Source: Rhodanobacteraceae bacterium UBA703 (lineage in GTDB: Bacteria > Pseudomonadota > Gammaproteobacteria > Xanthomonadales > Rhodanobacteraceae). Taken from it: 12,026 nucleotides of DNA. The translations under genes and the position numbers were made by a program. Positions 1 to 6,784 of this stretch are shown here, in pieces. Position 1 is the stretch's first letter, and the number at the start of each line of letters is the position of its first letter. Location of the stretch: NCBI GenBank assembly GCA_002297645.1, contig DBMH01000371.1, positions 1-12,026 of the forward strand, written 5' to 3'. The notes under the pieces are model-generated. The model was not told the DNA's origin. It saw only the letters and a list, made by a program, of their open reading frames with translations, and did no database searches.

Positions 1-271
1 CGAGCCCGGTGCGTAGCGACGCCGCCATGCCCTCGGCGTGATCGGTCGCGACGACGCAGCGCACGGGCAGTCCGTCGAGCGCGGCGCGCATGCGCTCGGC
101 GTCGTGGCCGAGCACGACGAGCGTCTCGAGCGGCCGGGTCGCGACCAGTGCGCGCGCGGCTCGACGCAGCAGCGGTTCGCCGTCGAGCTCCACCAATTGC
201 TTCGCCCGACCGAGGCGGCGCGAGGCGCCGGCGGCGAGCAGGATCGCGCCATGGGCGGCGTCGTGGATCAT
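1..271 (-). CDS. mocA: MocA-type molybdenum cofactor cytidylyltransferase, N-terminal part (cut by window edge)
   Basis: Ninety codons of the N-terminus are visible; the rest lies beyond the left edge. The translation begins MIHDAAHGAILLAAGASRRL and carries the nucleotidyltransferase signature LAAGASRRLGRAKQL (residues 12-26), the GASxRxGxxK-type loop that binds the nucleotide triphosphate. Near residues 80-90 it has AEGMAASLRTGL, like the GM-SL-G stretch of MocA/MobA-like proteins. Members of this family transfer CMP (MocA) or GMP (MobA) to molybdopterin. The MocA reading is favoured because the gene directly follows xdhC: its ATG overlaps the xdhC stop codon in an ATGA, so the two are probably translationally coupled. 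Together they would make and deliver molybdenum cytosine dinucleotide to a xanthine-oxidase-family hydroxylase. The nucleotide specificity cannot be read from this fragment. Confidence 0.85.
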   Translation of the reverse strand, partial: MIHDAAHGAILLAAGASRRLGRAKQLVELDGEPLLRRAARALVATRPLETLVVLGHDAERMRAALDGLPVRCVVATDHAEGMAASLRTGL

Positions 272-1296
272 CGGCTGCGACGGACGAACTCGCCTTGCAG
301 CTCGGCCACGATCGCCAGCGCGATCGCTTCGGCGCCCTCTCCGCCGAGGCGCAGGCCGACCGGTGCGTGCAGGCGTGGCAGCAGGCGGGCGGCGACGTCG
401 TCGCCGATCTCGTTCATCAGGTCGTCGCGGCGCGCGACCGGGCCGAGCAACCCGACGTACGGGATTGCCGTGGCGGCCAAGCGGGTCAAGCAACGAGCGT
501 CGAGCAGGTAGTTGTGGTTCATCACGAGCGCGGCATCAAAACGCGCGTTCGCGAAGAGCGACGGCAGCGCATCGGGGCCCTCGCCGTGCAGCGCGTCGAG
601 TCCGCTGCCCTCGGCAAAGCGCGCCCAGCGCGGGCGATGCTCGGCGAGTTCGACGCGCCAGCCGAGCAGGCGCGTCAGGCGCAGCAGCGGGTGCGTCTCG
701 GGTCCCGCGCCGAGCAACAGGATGCGAGGTGCCGGGCGTACGGTCAGGCGGACGACGTCGCCGTCGACGGGAAGGTCGTTGCGCTCGGCACCGCGTATGT
801 CGAATGCGAAGCGGTCCGCGCCGACCTGCGCGTCGCCTTCGCCGACCCGATGCGGTGCATTCGCGAGGACGAGTTCCAGCGCCATGCCGCGTTCATCCGC
901 GGCGAGCAGCGCGTCGCGCAGCGGCGACAGGGCCGGTGGCAACGGCAGCAGGCGTACCCGGGTCGATCCGCCGCAGCCGGTGCCGGAACCGAACACGCGA
1001 TCCTCGTCGCCGCTGGTGTCGAAAGCGACGTCCGCTGCGGCGCCCGCGTCCAGCACGGTGCGTGCGGCTGCTTCGAGTTCGCCTTCGAGGCAGCCGCCGG
1101 AGAGCGCCCCCGCCCGCGTGCCGCACGCATCAAGCAGGATCAGGGCACCGGGCTTGCGATAGGTCGAACCCTGCGTTGCCACGACGACGGCGAGCACGCC
1201 GGCTTCGCCGCGTTCCGCCAGCGCGCGCATCCCGTCCGCGACGGCGCGCTGGCCGCCAGCCGGTGCCGCTCCGACAAGGCGGACCGCATTCGTCAT
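268..1296 (-). CDS. xdhC: XdhC/CoxI family molybdenum hydroxylase maturation protein
   Basis: 342 aa. XdhC proteins bind the molybdenum cofactor, promote its sulfuration and insert it into xanthine-dehydrogenase-type enzymes in the cytoplasm. The N-terminal XdhC/CoxI domain has VVVATQGSTYRKPGA (37-51) and the hallmark SGGCLEGEL (66-74, Cys69), followed by GSGTGCGGSTRV (103-114). The C-terminal Rossmann-like domain starts with RILLLGAGPETHPL (191-204) and includes FDAALVMNHNYL (253-264) and YVGLLGP (280-286). The reading frame is open further upstream to 1449, but the ATG at 1296 gives the family's usual N-terminus and has a GAGG ribosome binding site about 8 bases ahead, so I chose it. The stop overlaps the start of mocA by four bases. 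The gap to the upstream antiporter gene is 124 bases and no convincing promoter is visible there. The enzyme it serves is not in the window. Confidence 0.92.
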   Translation of the reverse strand: MTNAVRLVGAAPAGGQRAVADGMRALAERGEAGVLAVVVATQGSTYRKPGALILLDACGTRAGALSGGCLEGELEAAARTVLDAGAAADVAFDTSGDEDRVFGSGTGCGGSTRVRLLPLPPALSPLRDALLAADERGMALELVLANAPHRVGEGDAQVGADRFAFDIRGAERNDLPVDGDVVRLTVRPAPRILLLGAGPETHPLLRLTRLLGWRVELAEHRPRWARFAEGSGLDALHGEGPDALPSLFANARFDAALVMNHNYLLDARCLTRLAATAIPYVGLLGPVARRDDLMNEIGDDVAARLLPRLHAPVGLRLGGEGAEAIALAIVAELQGEFVRRSR

Positions 1297-1420
1297 CCGT
1301 CGACCTCGCTGGAATGGAGAGCGGAAGCGTGGACTACGAAGCCTCCGCCGTGAATACCTTTTCTGGCAGCCATGTTCGAGGATCCGTGCAGGAAAGCCGC
1401 CTTCATCCGGTCGGTGATGC

Positions 1421-3202
1421 TCAACGCCGGCCGAGCAGGCGTGCGACACCGCCGAACAGGCGTACCGGACGCGCCAGTGCCGTGCCGAGCCGCTCGATCT
1501 TCAGGCCGACCTTGGCGACGCCGTCATCGGACAACTCGCGTGCGACCAGGGTCACGGGACCGAGGCGCACGCGGTCGCCGACCTCGATCGTATGCTCGAA
1601 GCGCCGCGCGAAATGATCGGCCAGCGTCAGCGGCGCGTCCTTGGCTCGCACCGGCAGGCCATAGAACCCGGCCACGTCACCGAGGCGCACGTCGGCGTCG
1701 AAACTGAACTCGCCGAACAGCTCGCGCTCGGCCTGGCTGGCTTCTTCCGGCGGCGCGAACAGCCAGTCGAGCTGGTAGACGCGTCCGGGCGGAGCCAGCA
1801 GGTACGCGTAGTCGCCGGGCGCCAGCGTGCCGCCTTCGTCCGGCGTCAGGATCTCGCCGGCGCGCACGATCATCGTCAGCTGCGCCCAGCCCGGCATCGG
1901 GGCTCCCGCGAGGATGCGCGCCTCGGCCGCGACGGGATAGCCGACCAGTTCGCGTTCGAGGGAGCCGGGCAGGTCGAGCTCGACGCGGCGCACGACGCTC
2001 TCGCGATGCGGCAGGGCCACGTCGAACAGGCGCGCGGCGAAGCCGAGCGTCCAGCCCTGCACCAGCAGCGAGACGAGCACGACGACGAACGCGACGTTGA
2101 ACACCAGCGGCGCGTGCGGCAGCTGCGCCAGCATGGGAATCGACGCGAGGAAGATGCCGACGGCTCCGCGCAGGCCGATCCACGAGATGAAGGCGATCTC
2201 GCGCTTGCCGTAGCGCCGCAGCGGTGCGAGGCAGGCCACCACCGCGACGGGGCGGCCGATGAACATCAGGAACGCCGCCACGCCGAGCGCCGGCAGCAGC
2301 GACTGGAGCAGCATGCGCGGCGAGGCGAGCAGGCCGAGCACCAGAAACATCGCGATCTGGCACAGCCAGGTCGCCGCATCGAGCGTGCCGAGCAGGTTGG
2401 TCAGGCCGCCACTGACGCGGTTGGCGACCACGAGGCCGGCGATGTAGACGGCGAGGAAGCCGCTGCCGCCGAGCTGGCCGGTGATGCCGAACACCAGCAC
2501 CGCCGCCGCCAGAGCGAACAGCGCCGACAGGGAGTTGCCGAGCTGCAGGCGATTCAGGCCGCGCGCGATCGCCCCGCCGCCGACCGCGCCCGCGACGCCG
2601 CCGATGCCGAACTGCACGAGGAACTCGCGTGCCAGCGCCAGCGGCGAGAGGCCGGCCGGAGCGGTCACGTACTCGACCAGCATCATCGTCAGCAGGATCG
2701 CGGCCGGATCGTTCGCGCTCGATTCGATCTCGAGGGTGGCGCCGACGCGCTCGCGCAGTTGCAGGCCGCCCGCGCGCAGCAGGAACAGCACGGCGGCGGC
2801 GTCCGTCGAGGCGACGACGGCGCCGACGAGGAAGCCGATCGCCGGTTCCAGGTCGAGCAGCCAGCTCGCCGCGACGCCGGTCAGCACCGCACTGAGGAGC
2901 ACGCCGGCCGTCGCCAGCAGCAAGGTCGGAGCGAGCACGCGGCGGACGGTTTCGAAGCGCGTGCGCAGACCGCCGTCGAACAGGATGATCGCGAGCGCGA
3001 GCGAGCCGAGCTGGTAGGCGCCGGTATAGTCGTCGAACGCGATGCCGCCGGGTCCGTCGGTCCCGGCGAGCATGCCGATGACGAGGAACACGAGCAGCAA
3101 GGGGGCGCCGAAGCGGCGCGCGACGACGCTGGAGGCGATGCCGACCAGCACCAGCGCGGACGCGGCGGCGAAGACCCAGTAGATGTGCTCGATGGTGGGC
3201 AT
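1421..3202 (-). CDS. nhaP2: NhaP2-type K+(Na+)/H+ antiporter (CPA1 family) with RCK_C and CorC/HlyC domains
   Basis: 593 aa, near the usual length of NhaP2/CvrA. The inner-membrane part (about 1-385) is a string of hydrophobic segments with the CPA1 motifs FGAPLLLVFLVIGMLAGTDG (31-50), ILFDGGLRT (73-81), STDAAAV (132-138) and ESSANDPAA (160-168); the ND pair (Asp165) matches the ion-translocating site of the family. A cytoplasmic tail follows: a TrkA/RCK C-terminal-like region (about 405-480, with AGEILTPDEGGTLAPGDYAY) and a CorC/HlyC transporter-associated domain (about 498-570). This architecture is typical of NhaP2, which expels K+ in exchange for protons and helps tolerate high osmolarity or alkaline load. 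The frame continues to an ATG at 3232, but homologues start like MPTIEHIYWVFA, so 3202 is preferred although its ribosome binding site is weak. Ion specificity (K+ or Na+) is inferred from the family. Confidence 0.85.
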   Translation of the reverse strand: MPTIEHIYWVFAAASALVLVGIASSVVARRFGAPLLLVFLVIGMLAGTDGPGGIAFDDYTGAYQLGSLALAIILFDGGLRTRFETVRRVLAPTLLLATAGVLLSAVLTGVAASWLLDLEPAIGFLVGAVVASTDAAAVLFLLRAGGLQLRERVGATLEIESSANDPAAILLTMMLVEYVTAPAGLSPLALAREFLVQFGIGGVAGAVGGGAIARGLNRLQLGNSLSALFALAAAVLVFGITGQLGGSGFLAVYIAGLVVANRVSGGLTNLLGTLDAATWLCQIAMFLVLGLLASPRMLLQSLLPALGVAAFLMFIGRPVAVVACLAPLRRYGKREIAFISWIGLRGAVGIFLASIPMLAQLPHAPLVFNVAFVVVLVSLLVQGWTLGFAARLFDVALPHRESVVRRVELDLPGSLERELVGYPVAAEARILAGAPMPGWAQLTMIVRAGEILTPDEGGTLAPGDYAYLLAPPGRVYQLDWLFAPPEEASQAERELFGEFSFDADVRLGDVAGFYGLPVRAKDAPLTLADHFARRFEHTIEVGDRVRLGPVTLVARELSDDGVAKVGLKIERLGTALARPVRLFGGVARLLGRR

Positions 3203-3346
3203 GTGCCGATCATAGCGTCGCGCCATTGCCATCCATCACGGCGCTGCGAAGAAATCGCGTCGCGGCAATCGGGCGGAATGGCGATCCGGCGCGCGTCGGT
3301 TCGGCGGACGCTTCCCGCCCTGCGGCAGGCACGTCTGGTGCGGACC

Positions 3347-4846
3347 TCAGTCGCCGAACCGGCGGTACTGGATCGCCTCGGAAAGATGGACCGTATCGAT
3401 GCCGCCATCGCCGGCGAGATCGGCGATCGTGCGCGCCACGCGCAGCACGCGATGGTACGCGCGGGCGGACAGCCCGAGTCGCTCGACCGCACGGTCGAGC
3501 AGGGCGTGGCCGGCGGGCGTCAGGTGGCAGTCCCGTTCCACTTCGCGATTGCCGAGCCACGCATTCGGCTTGCCGGCGCGTTCGAGCTGCCGCATGCGCG
3601 CGCAGGCCACGCGTTCGCGAACCACGGCACTGGTCTCGCCGGCATCGCCACTGCGCAGATCGGCCTGCGGTACGCGTGGCATGTCGATCTTGAGGTCGAT
3701 GCGATCGAGCAAGGGTCCGGAAATGCGCGAGCGGTAGCGCGTGATCGCGTCCGGCGTGCAGCGGCAGCGCCCGCCCGGGTCGCCGGCGTAGCCGCAGGGA
3801 CAGGGATTCATCGCTGCGACGAGCTGGAAGCGCGCGGGAAACTCGACCTGCCGCGCCGCACGCGAGATCGAGATGCGGCCCGATTCGAGCGGCTCGCGCA
3901 GGACCTCGAGCACGTGACGGTCGAATTCCGGCAGTTCGTCGAGAAACAGCACGCCGTGATGGGCCAGCGAGATCTCTCCGGGGCGCGGAATCGAGCCGCC
4001 GCCGACCAGCGCAACCGCCGAGGCCGTGTGGTGCGGATGGCGGAACGCGCGTTTTTTCCACGACGCGACGTCGCTGTCCTCGCCCGCGACGGAGCGGATG
4101 GCGGCGAGTTCGAGCGCCTCGCATTCGTCCAGCGGTGGCAGGATCCCGGGCAATCGGCTGGCCAGCATGGTCTTGCCGGTGCCGGGCGAGCCGCAGAACA
4201 GCAGGTTGTGGCTTCCGGCCGCGGCGATCTCCAGTGCACGACGCGCCTGCGGCTGGCCGCACACGTCGGCGAGGTCCGGCCCGTCGTCGACGGCGGGATG
4301 GAGTTCGGCAGATGTCGCCGCGGCCTCCAGCTTCACCTCGCCGGCGAGATGCGCGCACACGTCGAGCAGCGAATCGGCCACGCACACGTCGGCGCCGGCG
4401 ACCAGGGCGGCCTCGGCCCCGTTGCGGCGAGGGACGATCACGCGCCGACCGACGCGCGCGGCGTGCAGGACCGCCGGCAGCACGCCGCGGACAGGCCGCA
4501 GTTCGCCGGAAAGGGCGAGCTCGCCGATGAATTCGTGGCCGCCGAGCGAATCGCGCGGCAGGCTGCCGTTGGCCGCGAGGATGCCGAGCGCGATCGGTAG
4601 GTCGTAGCGGCCACCGTCCTTGGGCAGGTCCGCCGGCGCGAGGTTCACCGTCACGCGACGCTGCGGATACTCGAGCTGGGCATTGAGGATGGCGGCGCGT
4701 ACCCGATCGCGCGATTCCTTCACCGCCGCCTCGGGCAGTCCCACGATGGAGGTGCCCGGCAGTCCGCCGGACAGGTGCACCTCGCACGCGACCAGCGGGG
4801 CGGCGACGCCGGCTTGCGCACGCGTGTAGGCGACGGCGAGGCTCAC
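3347..4846 (-). CDS. comM: ComM/YifB family Mg-chelatase-like AAA+ ATPase
   Basis: 499 aa, matching the roughly 500 aa of ComM (E. coli YifB). ComM is a hexameric helicase that promotes branch migration during natural transformation in gammaproteobacteria. The N-terminal ChlI domain shows EVHLSGGLPGTSIVGLPEAA (22-41) and VNLAPADLPKDGGRYDLPIA (67-86). The AAA+ core has Walker A GSPGTGKT (219-226), Walker B VLFLDE (299-304) and the arginine-containing SGPLLDRID (377-385). A cysteine cluster, C349/C351/C361/C363 in NPCPCGYAGDPGGRCRC, is the zinc-like insertion seen in this family. The C-terminal domain has LSARAYHRVLRVARTIADL (459-477). The start is GTG at 4846 because VSLAVAYTRA matches the conserved N-terminus; no Shine-Dalgarno precedes it and a terminator-like hairpin ends 14 bases upstream, so how it is expressed is unclear. 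Open reading frame extends upstream of the GTG but without family similarity. Confidence 0.93.
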   Translation of the reverse strand: MSLAVAYTRAQAGVAAPLVACEVHLSGGLPGTSIVGLPEAAVKESRDRVRAAILNAQLEYPQRRVTVNLAPADLPKDGGRYDLPIALGILAANGSLPRDSLGGHEFIGELALSGELRPVRGVLPAVLHAARVGRRVIVPRRNGAEAALVAGADVCVADSLLDVCAHLAGEVKLEAAATSAELHPAVDDGPDLADVCGQPQARRALEIAAAGSHNLLFCGSPGTGKTMLASRLPGILPPLDECEALELAAIRSVAGEDSDVASWKKRAFRHPHHTASAVALVGGGSIPRPGEISLAHHGVLFLDELPEFDRHVLEVLREPLESGRISISRAARQVEFPARFQLVAAMNPCPCGYAGDPGGRCRCTPDAITRYRSRISGPLLDRIDLKIDMPRVPQADLRSGDAGETSAVVRERVACARMRQLERAGKPNAWLGNREVERDCHLTPAGHALLDRAVERLGLSARAYHRVLRVARTIADLAGDGGIDTVHLSEAIQYRRFGD

Positions 4847-4965
4847 GGCGAACCCGGAAGAAAAAAACCCGCTGCCCCCGCCTGGGGGTGAGCTGCGCAG
4901 GACAGCGGGCTTCCCGGGAAAACGTCTGGATGGATGCGCACAGTCATGGCAGCGATCGCGGACAT
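4843..4965 (-). other. Possible 40-codon upstream ORF overlapping the comM start
   Basis: An ATG at 4965 opens a 40-codon frame (beginning MSAIAAMTVRIHPD) that runs through the terminator-like hairpin, including its seven T's, and stops at a TGA sharing three bases with the GTG start of comM (GTGA). A second in-frame ATG lies at 4947. A GGGTGA lies just ahead of the first ATG, rather close for a ribosome binding site. The sequence matches nothing I know. It could be a leader that couples translation to comM, or chance, since open frames of this length are common in GC-rich DNA. Coding potential is uncertain. Confidence 0.2.
4861..4909 (-). terminator. Rho-independent terminator between ubiK and comM
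   Basis: On the minus strand CCCGCTG (4909-4903) pairs with CAGCGGG (4874-4868), followed directly by seven T's (4867-4861). Inside the loop CCCCC and GGGGG form a second short hairpin abutting the 3' arm, and CTGCGCAG is a palindrome. It lies about 120 bases after the ubiK stop codon and would end the ubiK transcript. The last T is only 14 bases ahead of the comM GTG, so either comM transcription depends on read-through (attenuation) or comM uses a promoter I cannot see. Confidence 0.8.
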
Positions 4966-5031
4966 GAGTCACCCGTCGGCGCCGTCGGGAAGGCGGCGCT
5001 CGTGGTCGATGCGGGGAAACGCGGGAGGAAA

Positions 5032-5301
5032 CTAGTGCTTCGGCGGGAAGGTTCCGGCACCGATCAGGCGTTCGAGCGCGAGAACCTGCTGTTCCAGTGA
5101 CTCGATCTTCTCGCGCGTCCGCAGCAGCACGCAGCGCTGCACGTCGAATTCCTCGCGGGTGACCAGGTCCAGCTGGCGCAGGCCGGTCTGCAGCACACCA
5201 CGGAAGTTCGTCGCAAGATCTTCGCGCGCCTGCGCCAGACCGGGCGGGACGAGCGCTGCGAGTCGCTGCGCGAGGTCGTCGATGGATCGTGGCTCGATCA
5301 T
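5032..5301 (-). CDS. ubiK: Ubiquinone biosynthesis accessory factor UbiK (BMFP/YqiC family)
   Basis: 89 aa. UbiK is a small trimeric coiled-coil protein that works with UbiJ in the soluble Ubi complex during aerobic ubiquinone synthesis and may help contact membrane lipid. The conserved block LDLVTREEFDVQRCVLLRTR (44-63) is the family signature, followed by a coiled-coil segment KIESLEQQVLALERLI (65-80). The N-terminus MIEPRSIDDLAQRLAALVP resembles that of YqiC. The ATG has a GGGTGAG ribosome binding site a few bases upstream. It is divergent from glnB across a 424-bp spacer and is followed by the terminator at 4861-4909. Length and start agree with known members, so the call is firm. Confidence 0.92.
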   Translation of the reverse strand: MIEPRSIDDLAQRLAALVPPGLAQAREDLATNFRGVLQTGLRQLDLVTREEFDVQRCVLLRTREKIESLEQQVLALERLIGAGTFPPKH

Positions 5302-5388
5302 GGCTCACCCTATTGTCGGCATGATGGGCGTGGATCGTATCGCGGCTGCACATCCTCCTGCGTACGCTGCGACAAAATCCCTGGGGTC

Positions 5389-5414
5389 GGCCGGAGGCGC
5401 GAACGCCTCCGGCC
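5389..5414. repeat. Perfect 11-bp hairpin in the ubiK upstream region
   Basis: GGCCGGAGGCG (5389-5399) and CGCCTCCGGCC (5404-5414) form a perfect stem with a four-base loop. Read on the minus strand the loop is TTCG. No T-run follows directly on either strand, so it is not a clear terminator; on the minus strand it would sit in the ubiK leader, roughly 90 bases before the start codon, if transcription begins farther upstream. Confidence 0.6.
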
Positions 5415-5500
5415 GGGAGCATCCTTGCGGCGCCGATCCGTCGACGCAGCCCCCTTGTGTTCGACAGTCTAGCCGGTGGAATTTCCGGCACCAGACGCAG

Positions 5501-5544
5501 GATTCGGAATCGCGTGTAAGAAATCTCTTACAAGATTCCGATTC
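5501..5544. promoter_or_regulatory. Long interrupted inverted repeat upstream of glnB (possible operator)
   Basis: Outer arms GATTCGGAATC (5501-5511) and GATTCCGATTC (5534-5544) are complementary at 10 of 11 positions. Inside them TGTAAGA (5515-5521) and TCTTACA (5526-5532) are perfectly complementary around AATC. The inner 18-bp element is much more AT-rich than its surroundings. There is no T-run, so a terminator is unlikely. It may be an operator for a dimeric regulator acting on glnB or ubiK; the regulator is unknown. Confidence 0.5.
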
Positions 5545-5690
5545 GCCATGGCGTCCGGAACCGATCCGGAACGGAAGAACGTGTCGCCGCGCCCGCGCTG
5601 CGAACCGCTGGCTGGGCGTGGCTGGCGCACCGCGGCTGCGACCGTTTTTCCGGTGCGCGGCGGCAGGATGCCCGGCCGTCCGAACTGCTC

Positions 5691-5696
5691 TATAGT
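5691..5696 (+). promoter_or_regulatory. Possible -10 element of glnB
   Basis: TATAGT is the best -10-like hexamer ahead of glnB and would give a leader of about 23 bases. No good -35 is visible 16-18 bases upstream (the sequence there is around ATGCCC), so the promoter may need an activator. I did not find a properly spaced GG/GC sigma-54 promoter. Confidence 0.3.
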
Positions 5697-5725
5697 CGGG
5701 CGGCTTTCAACGAGGGACACGCTCC

Positions 5726-6064
5726 ATGCACATGGTCATGGCGATCATCAAGCCGTTCAAACTCGACGAAGTGCGCGAAACGCTCGCCGAGGTCGGTGTG
5801 CAGGGCATCACCGTCACCGAGATCAAGGGATTCGGTCGCCAGAAAGGGCATACCGAGCTGTACCGGGGCGCCGAATACGTCGTCGACTTCCTGCCGAAGA
5901 TCAAGATCGAGGTAGCCGTCAGCGACGACCAGCTCGAGCGCGTGGTCGAGTCGATCGCCGCGACGGCCAATACCGGCAAGATCGGCGACGGCAAGATCTT
6001 CGTCTGGAAGCTCGATCGCGTCATCCGCATCCGCACCGGTGAACTCGATGCGGACGCGCTGTGA
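5726..6064 (+). CDS. glnB: Nitrogen regulatory protein PII
   Basis: 112 aa, exactly the usual PII length. PII trimers bind ATP/ADP and 2-oxoglutarate and report nitrogen and carbon status to targets such as GlnE, NtrB and AmtB. The protein has the T-loop GFGRQKGHTELYRGAEY (35-51) with the uridylylation site Tyr51, and the C-terminal signature TGKIGDGKIFV followed by RVIRIRTGE (nucleotide binding). The start at 5726 gives the canonical alignment of AIIKPFKLDEVRE and has an AGGGA ribosome binding site 8 bases upstream; ATGs two and four codons later are less likely. No amtB follows, the next gene being convergent, so the paralogue cannot be settled from context and GlnB versus GlnK is uncertain. 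An 8-bp inverted repeat (6070-6077 and 6117-6124) follows but lacks a T-run. Confidence 0.95.
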   Translation: MHMVMAIIKPFKLDEVRETLAEVGVQGITVTEIKGFGRQKGHTELYRGAEYVVDFLPKIKIEVAVSDDQLERVVESIAATANTGKIGDGKIFVWKLDRVIRIRTGELDADAL

Positions 6065-6152
6065 CGGGACGAGCGCCGACGGCGGGTAGTCCGGGGCGGG
6101 CGAGCTTCCCGAGGATGGCGCTCGCTGCGGGAACCATCCCACGCGTCGCCGG

Positions 6153-6710
6153 CTAGCGCAGCAGGATCCATACCCCGAGCGCGGCGAACAGCAGGGCGGC
6201 GGAGATGCGCGCGGCCTTCAGCGGCAGCTTCTGTGCGAAGCGGGCACCGAGCCAGACCACCGGCACGTTCGCCAGCAGCATGCCGATCGTGGTGCCGGCG
6301 ACGACCTGCCACAGCGGGTGGTACTGCGCGGCGAGCACGACGGTGGCGACCTGCGTCTTGTCGCCCATTTCGGCGAGGAAGAACGCGATCAGCGTGGCGA
6401 CCAGTACGCCGCGCCCGGTGCCGGGACCGGCGCCGTCCTCGTCCATCTTGTCCGGTATCAGCGTCCAGGCGGCGACGGCGAAGAAGCTCGCCGCGACGAT
6501 CCACTTCAGCGTCTCCGGCGACAACCAGGCGGACACCAGCGCGCCGACCGAACCCGCGAGTGCGTGGTTGACCAGCGTCGCGGCGAAGATGCCGAGGCAG
6601 ATCGGCCATGGGCGCCGGTACTTCGCGGCGAGGATCAGCGAGAGCAGCTGCGTCTTGTCGCCGATCTCGGCGATCGCGACGGCAGCGGTCGAAACGAGCA
6701 GGGTCTGCAT
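6153..6710 (-). CDS. GDT1/TMEM165 (UPF0016) family manganese exporter
   Basis: 185 aa inner-membrane protein with about six hydrophobic segments. It has two copies of the family signature E-x-G-D-K-T-Q: EIGDKTQ (15-21) and EMGDKTQ (114-120), one in each half of an internally duplicated fold, where they form the cation site. Bacterial members such as Vibrio MneA and cyanobacterial Mnx export Mn2+. The reading frame extends to 6938, but the ATG at 6710 fits the family N-terminus and has GGAG five bases ahead; the upstream part of the frame is the riboswitch leader. Control by a yybP-ykoY manganese riboswitch supports Mn2+ as substrate. The gene is convergent with glnB and separated by 88 bases. 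Confidence 0.92.
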   Translation of the reverse strand: MQTLLVSTAAVAIAEIGDKTQLLSLILAAKYRRPWPICLGIFAATLVNHALAGSVGALVSAWLSPETLKWIVAASFFAVAAWTLIPDKMDEDGAGPGTGRGVLVATLIAFFLAEMGDKTQVATVVLAAQYHPLWQVVAGTTIGMLLANVPVVWLGARFAQKLPLKAARISAALLFAALGVWILLR

Positions 6711-6720
6711 GGGAACTCCA

Positions 6721-6769
6721 CGGGCCGGGGCGATGGACGCAATGATTCCTCGCGCGCCGCCCCAGCCCG
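6721..6769 (-). promoter_or_regulatory. Hairpin next to the exporter ribosome binding site (likely expression platform)
   Basis: CGGGCTGGGGCG (6769-6758) pairs with CGCCCCGGCCCG (6732-6721) over 12 bp with one G-U pair and a 25-base loop. The 3' arm abuts the TGGAG ribosome binding site (6720-6716). No T-run follows, which points to translational rather than transcriptional control by the preceding riboswitch. Confidence 0.55.
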
Positions 6770-6784
6770 GGTTGGCATGCGGGA

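Larger units (their letters stand above)
5302..5725. other. Divergent intergenic region between ubiK and glnB
   Basis: This 424-bp spacer has no credible gene; frames crossing it lack family similarity and start signals. It holds a GC-rich hairpin (5389-5414), a long interrupted inverted repeat (5501-5544), two direct copies of TCCGGAAC 11 bp apart (5554-5561 and 5565-5572), and a -10-like element ahead of glnB. A TAGACT on the minus strand (5471-5466) is a weak candidate -10 for ubiK with no good -35. Confidence 0.6.

Noticed and set aside
90..1616. A 508-codon plus-strand frame opposite mocA and xdhC
   Set aside because: Arg/Ala/Pro-rich shadow frame with no motif; the minus-strand genes carry the conserved signatures.
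1592..4600. A 1002-codon plus-strand frame opposite the antiporter and comM
   Set aside because: Composition is dominated by Arg, Gln, Glu, Ala and His with no recognisable domain, and both opposite-strand genes are clear family members.
4847..5491. Upstream extension of comM to an ATG at 5491
   Set aside because: The extension crosses the terminator and the whole ubiK gene in another frame, and family members begin at the VSLAVAYTRA position.
5623..5640. A possible sigma-54 promoter (TGGCGCACC...GGCTGC) ahead of glnB
   Set aside because: The GG and GC dinucleotides are not at the required 10-base spacing and the -12 element lacks TTGC.
6070..6124. Inverted repeat CGAGCGCC/GGCGCTCG after glnB as a bidirectional terminator
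   Set aside because: The arms are 39 bases apart and no T-run follows on either strand, so it is not a convincing intrinsic terminator.
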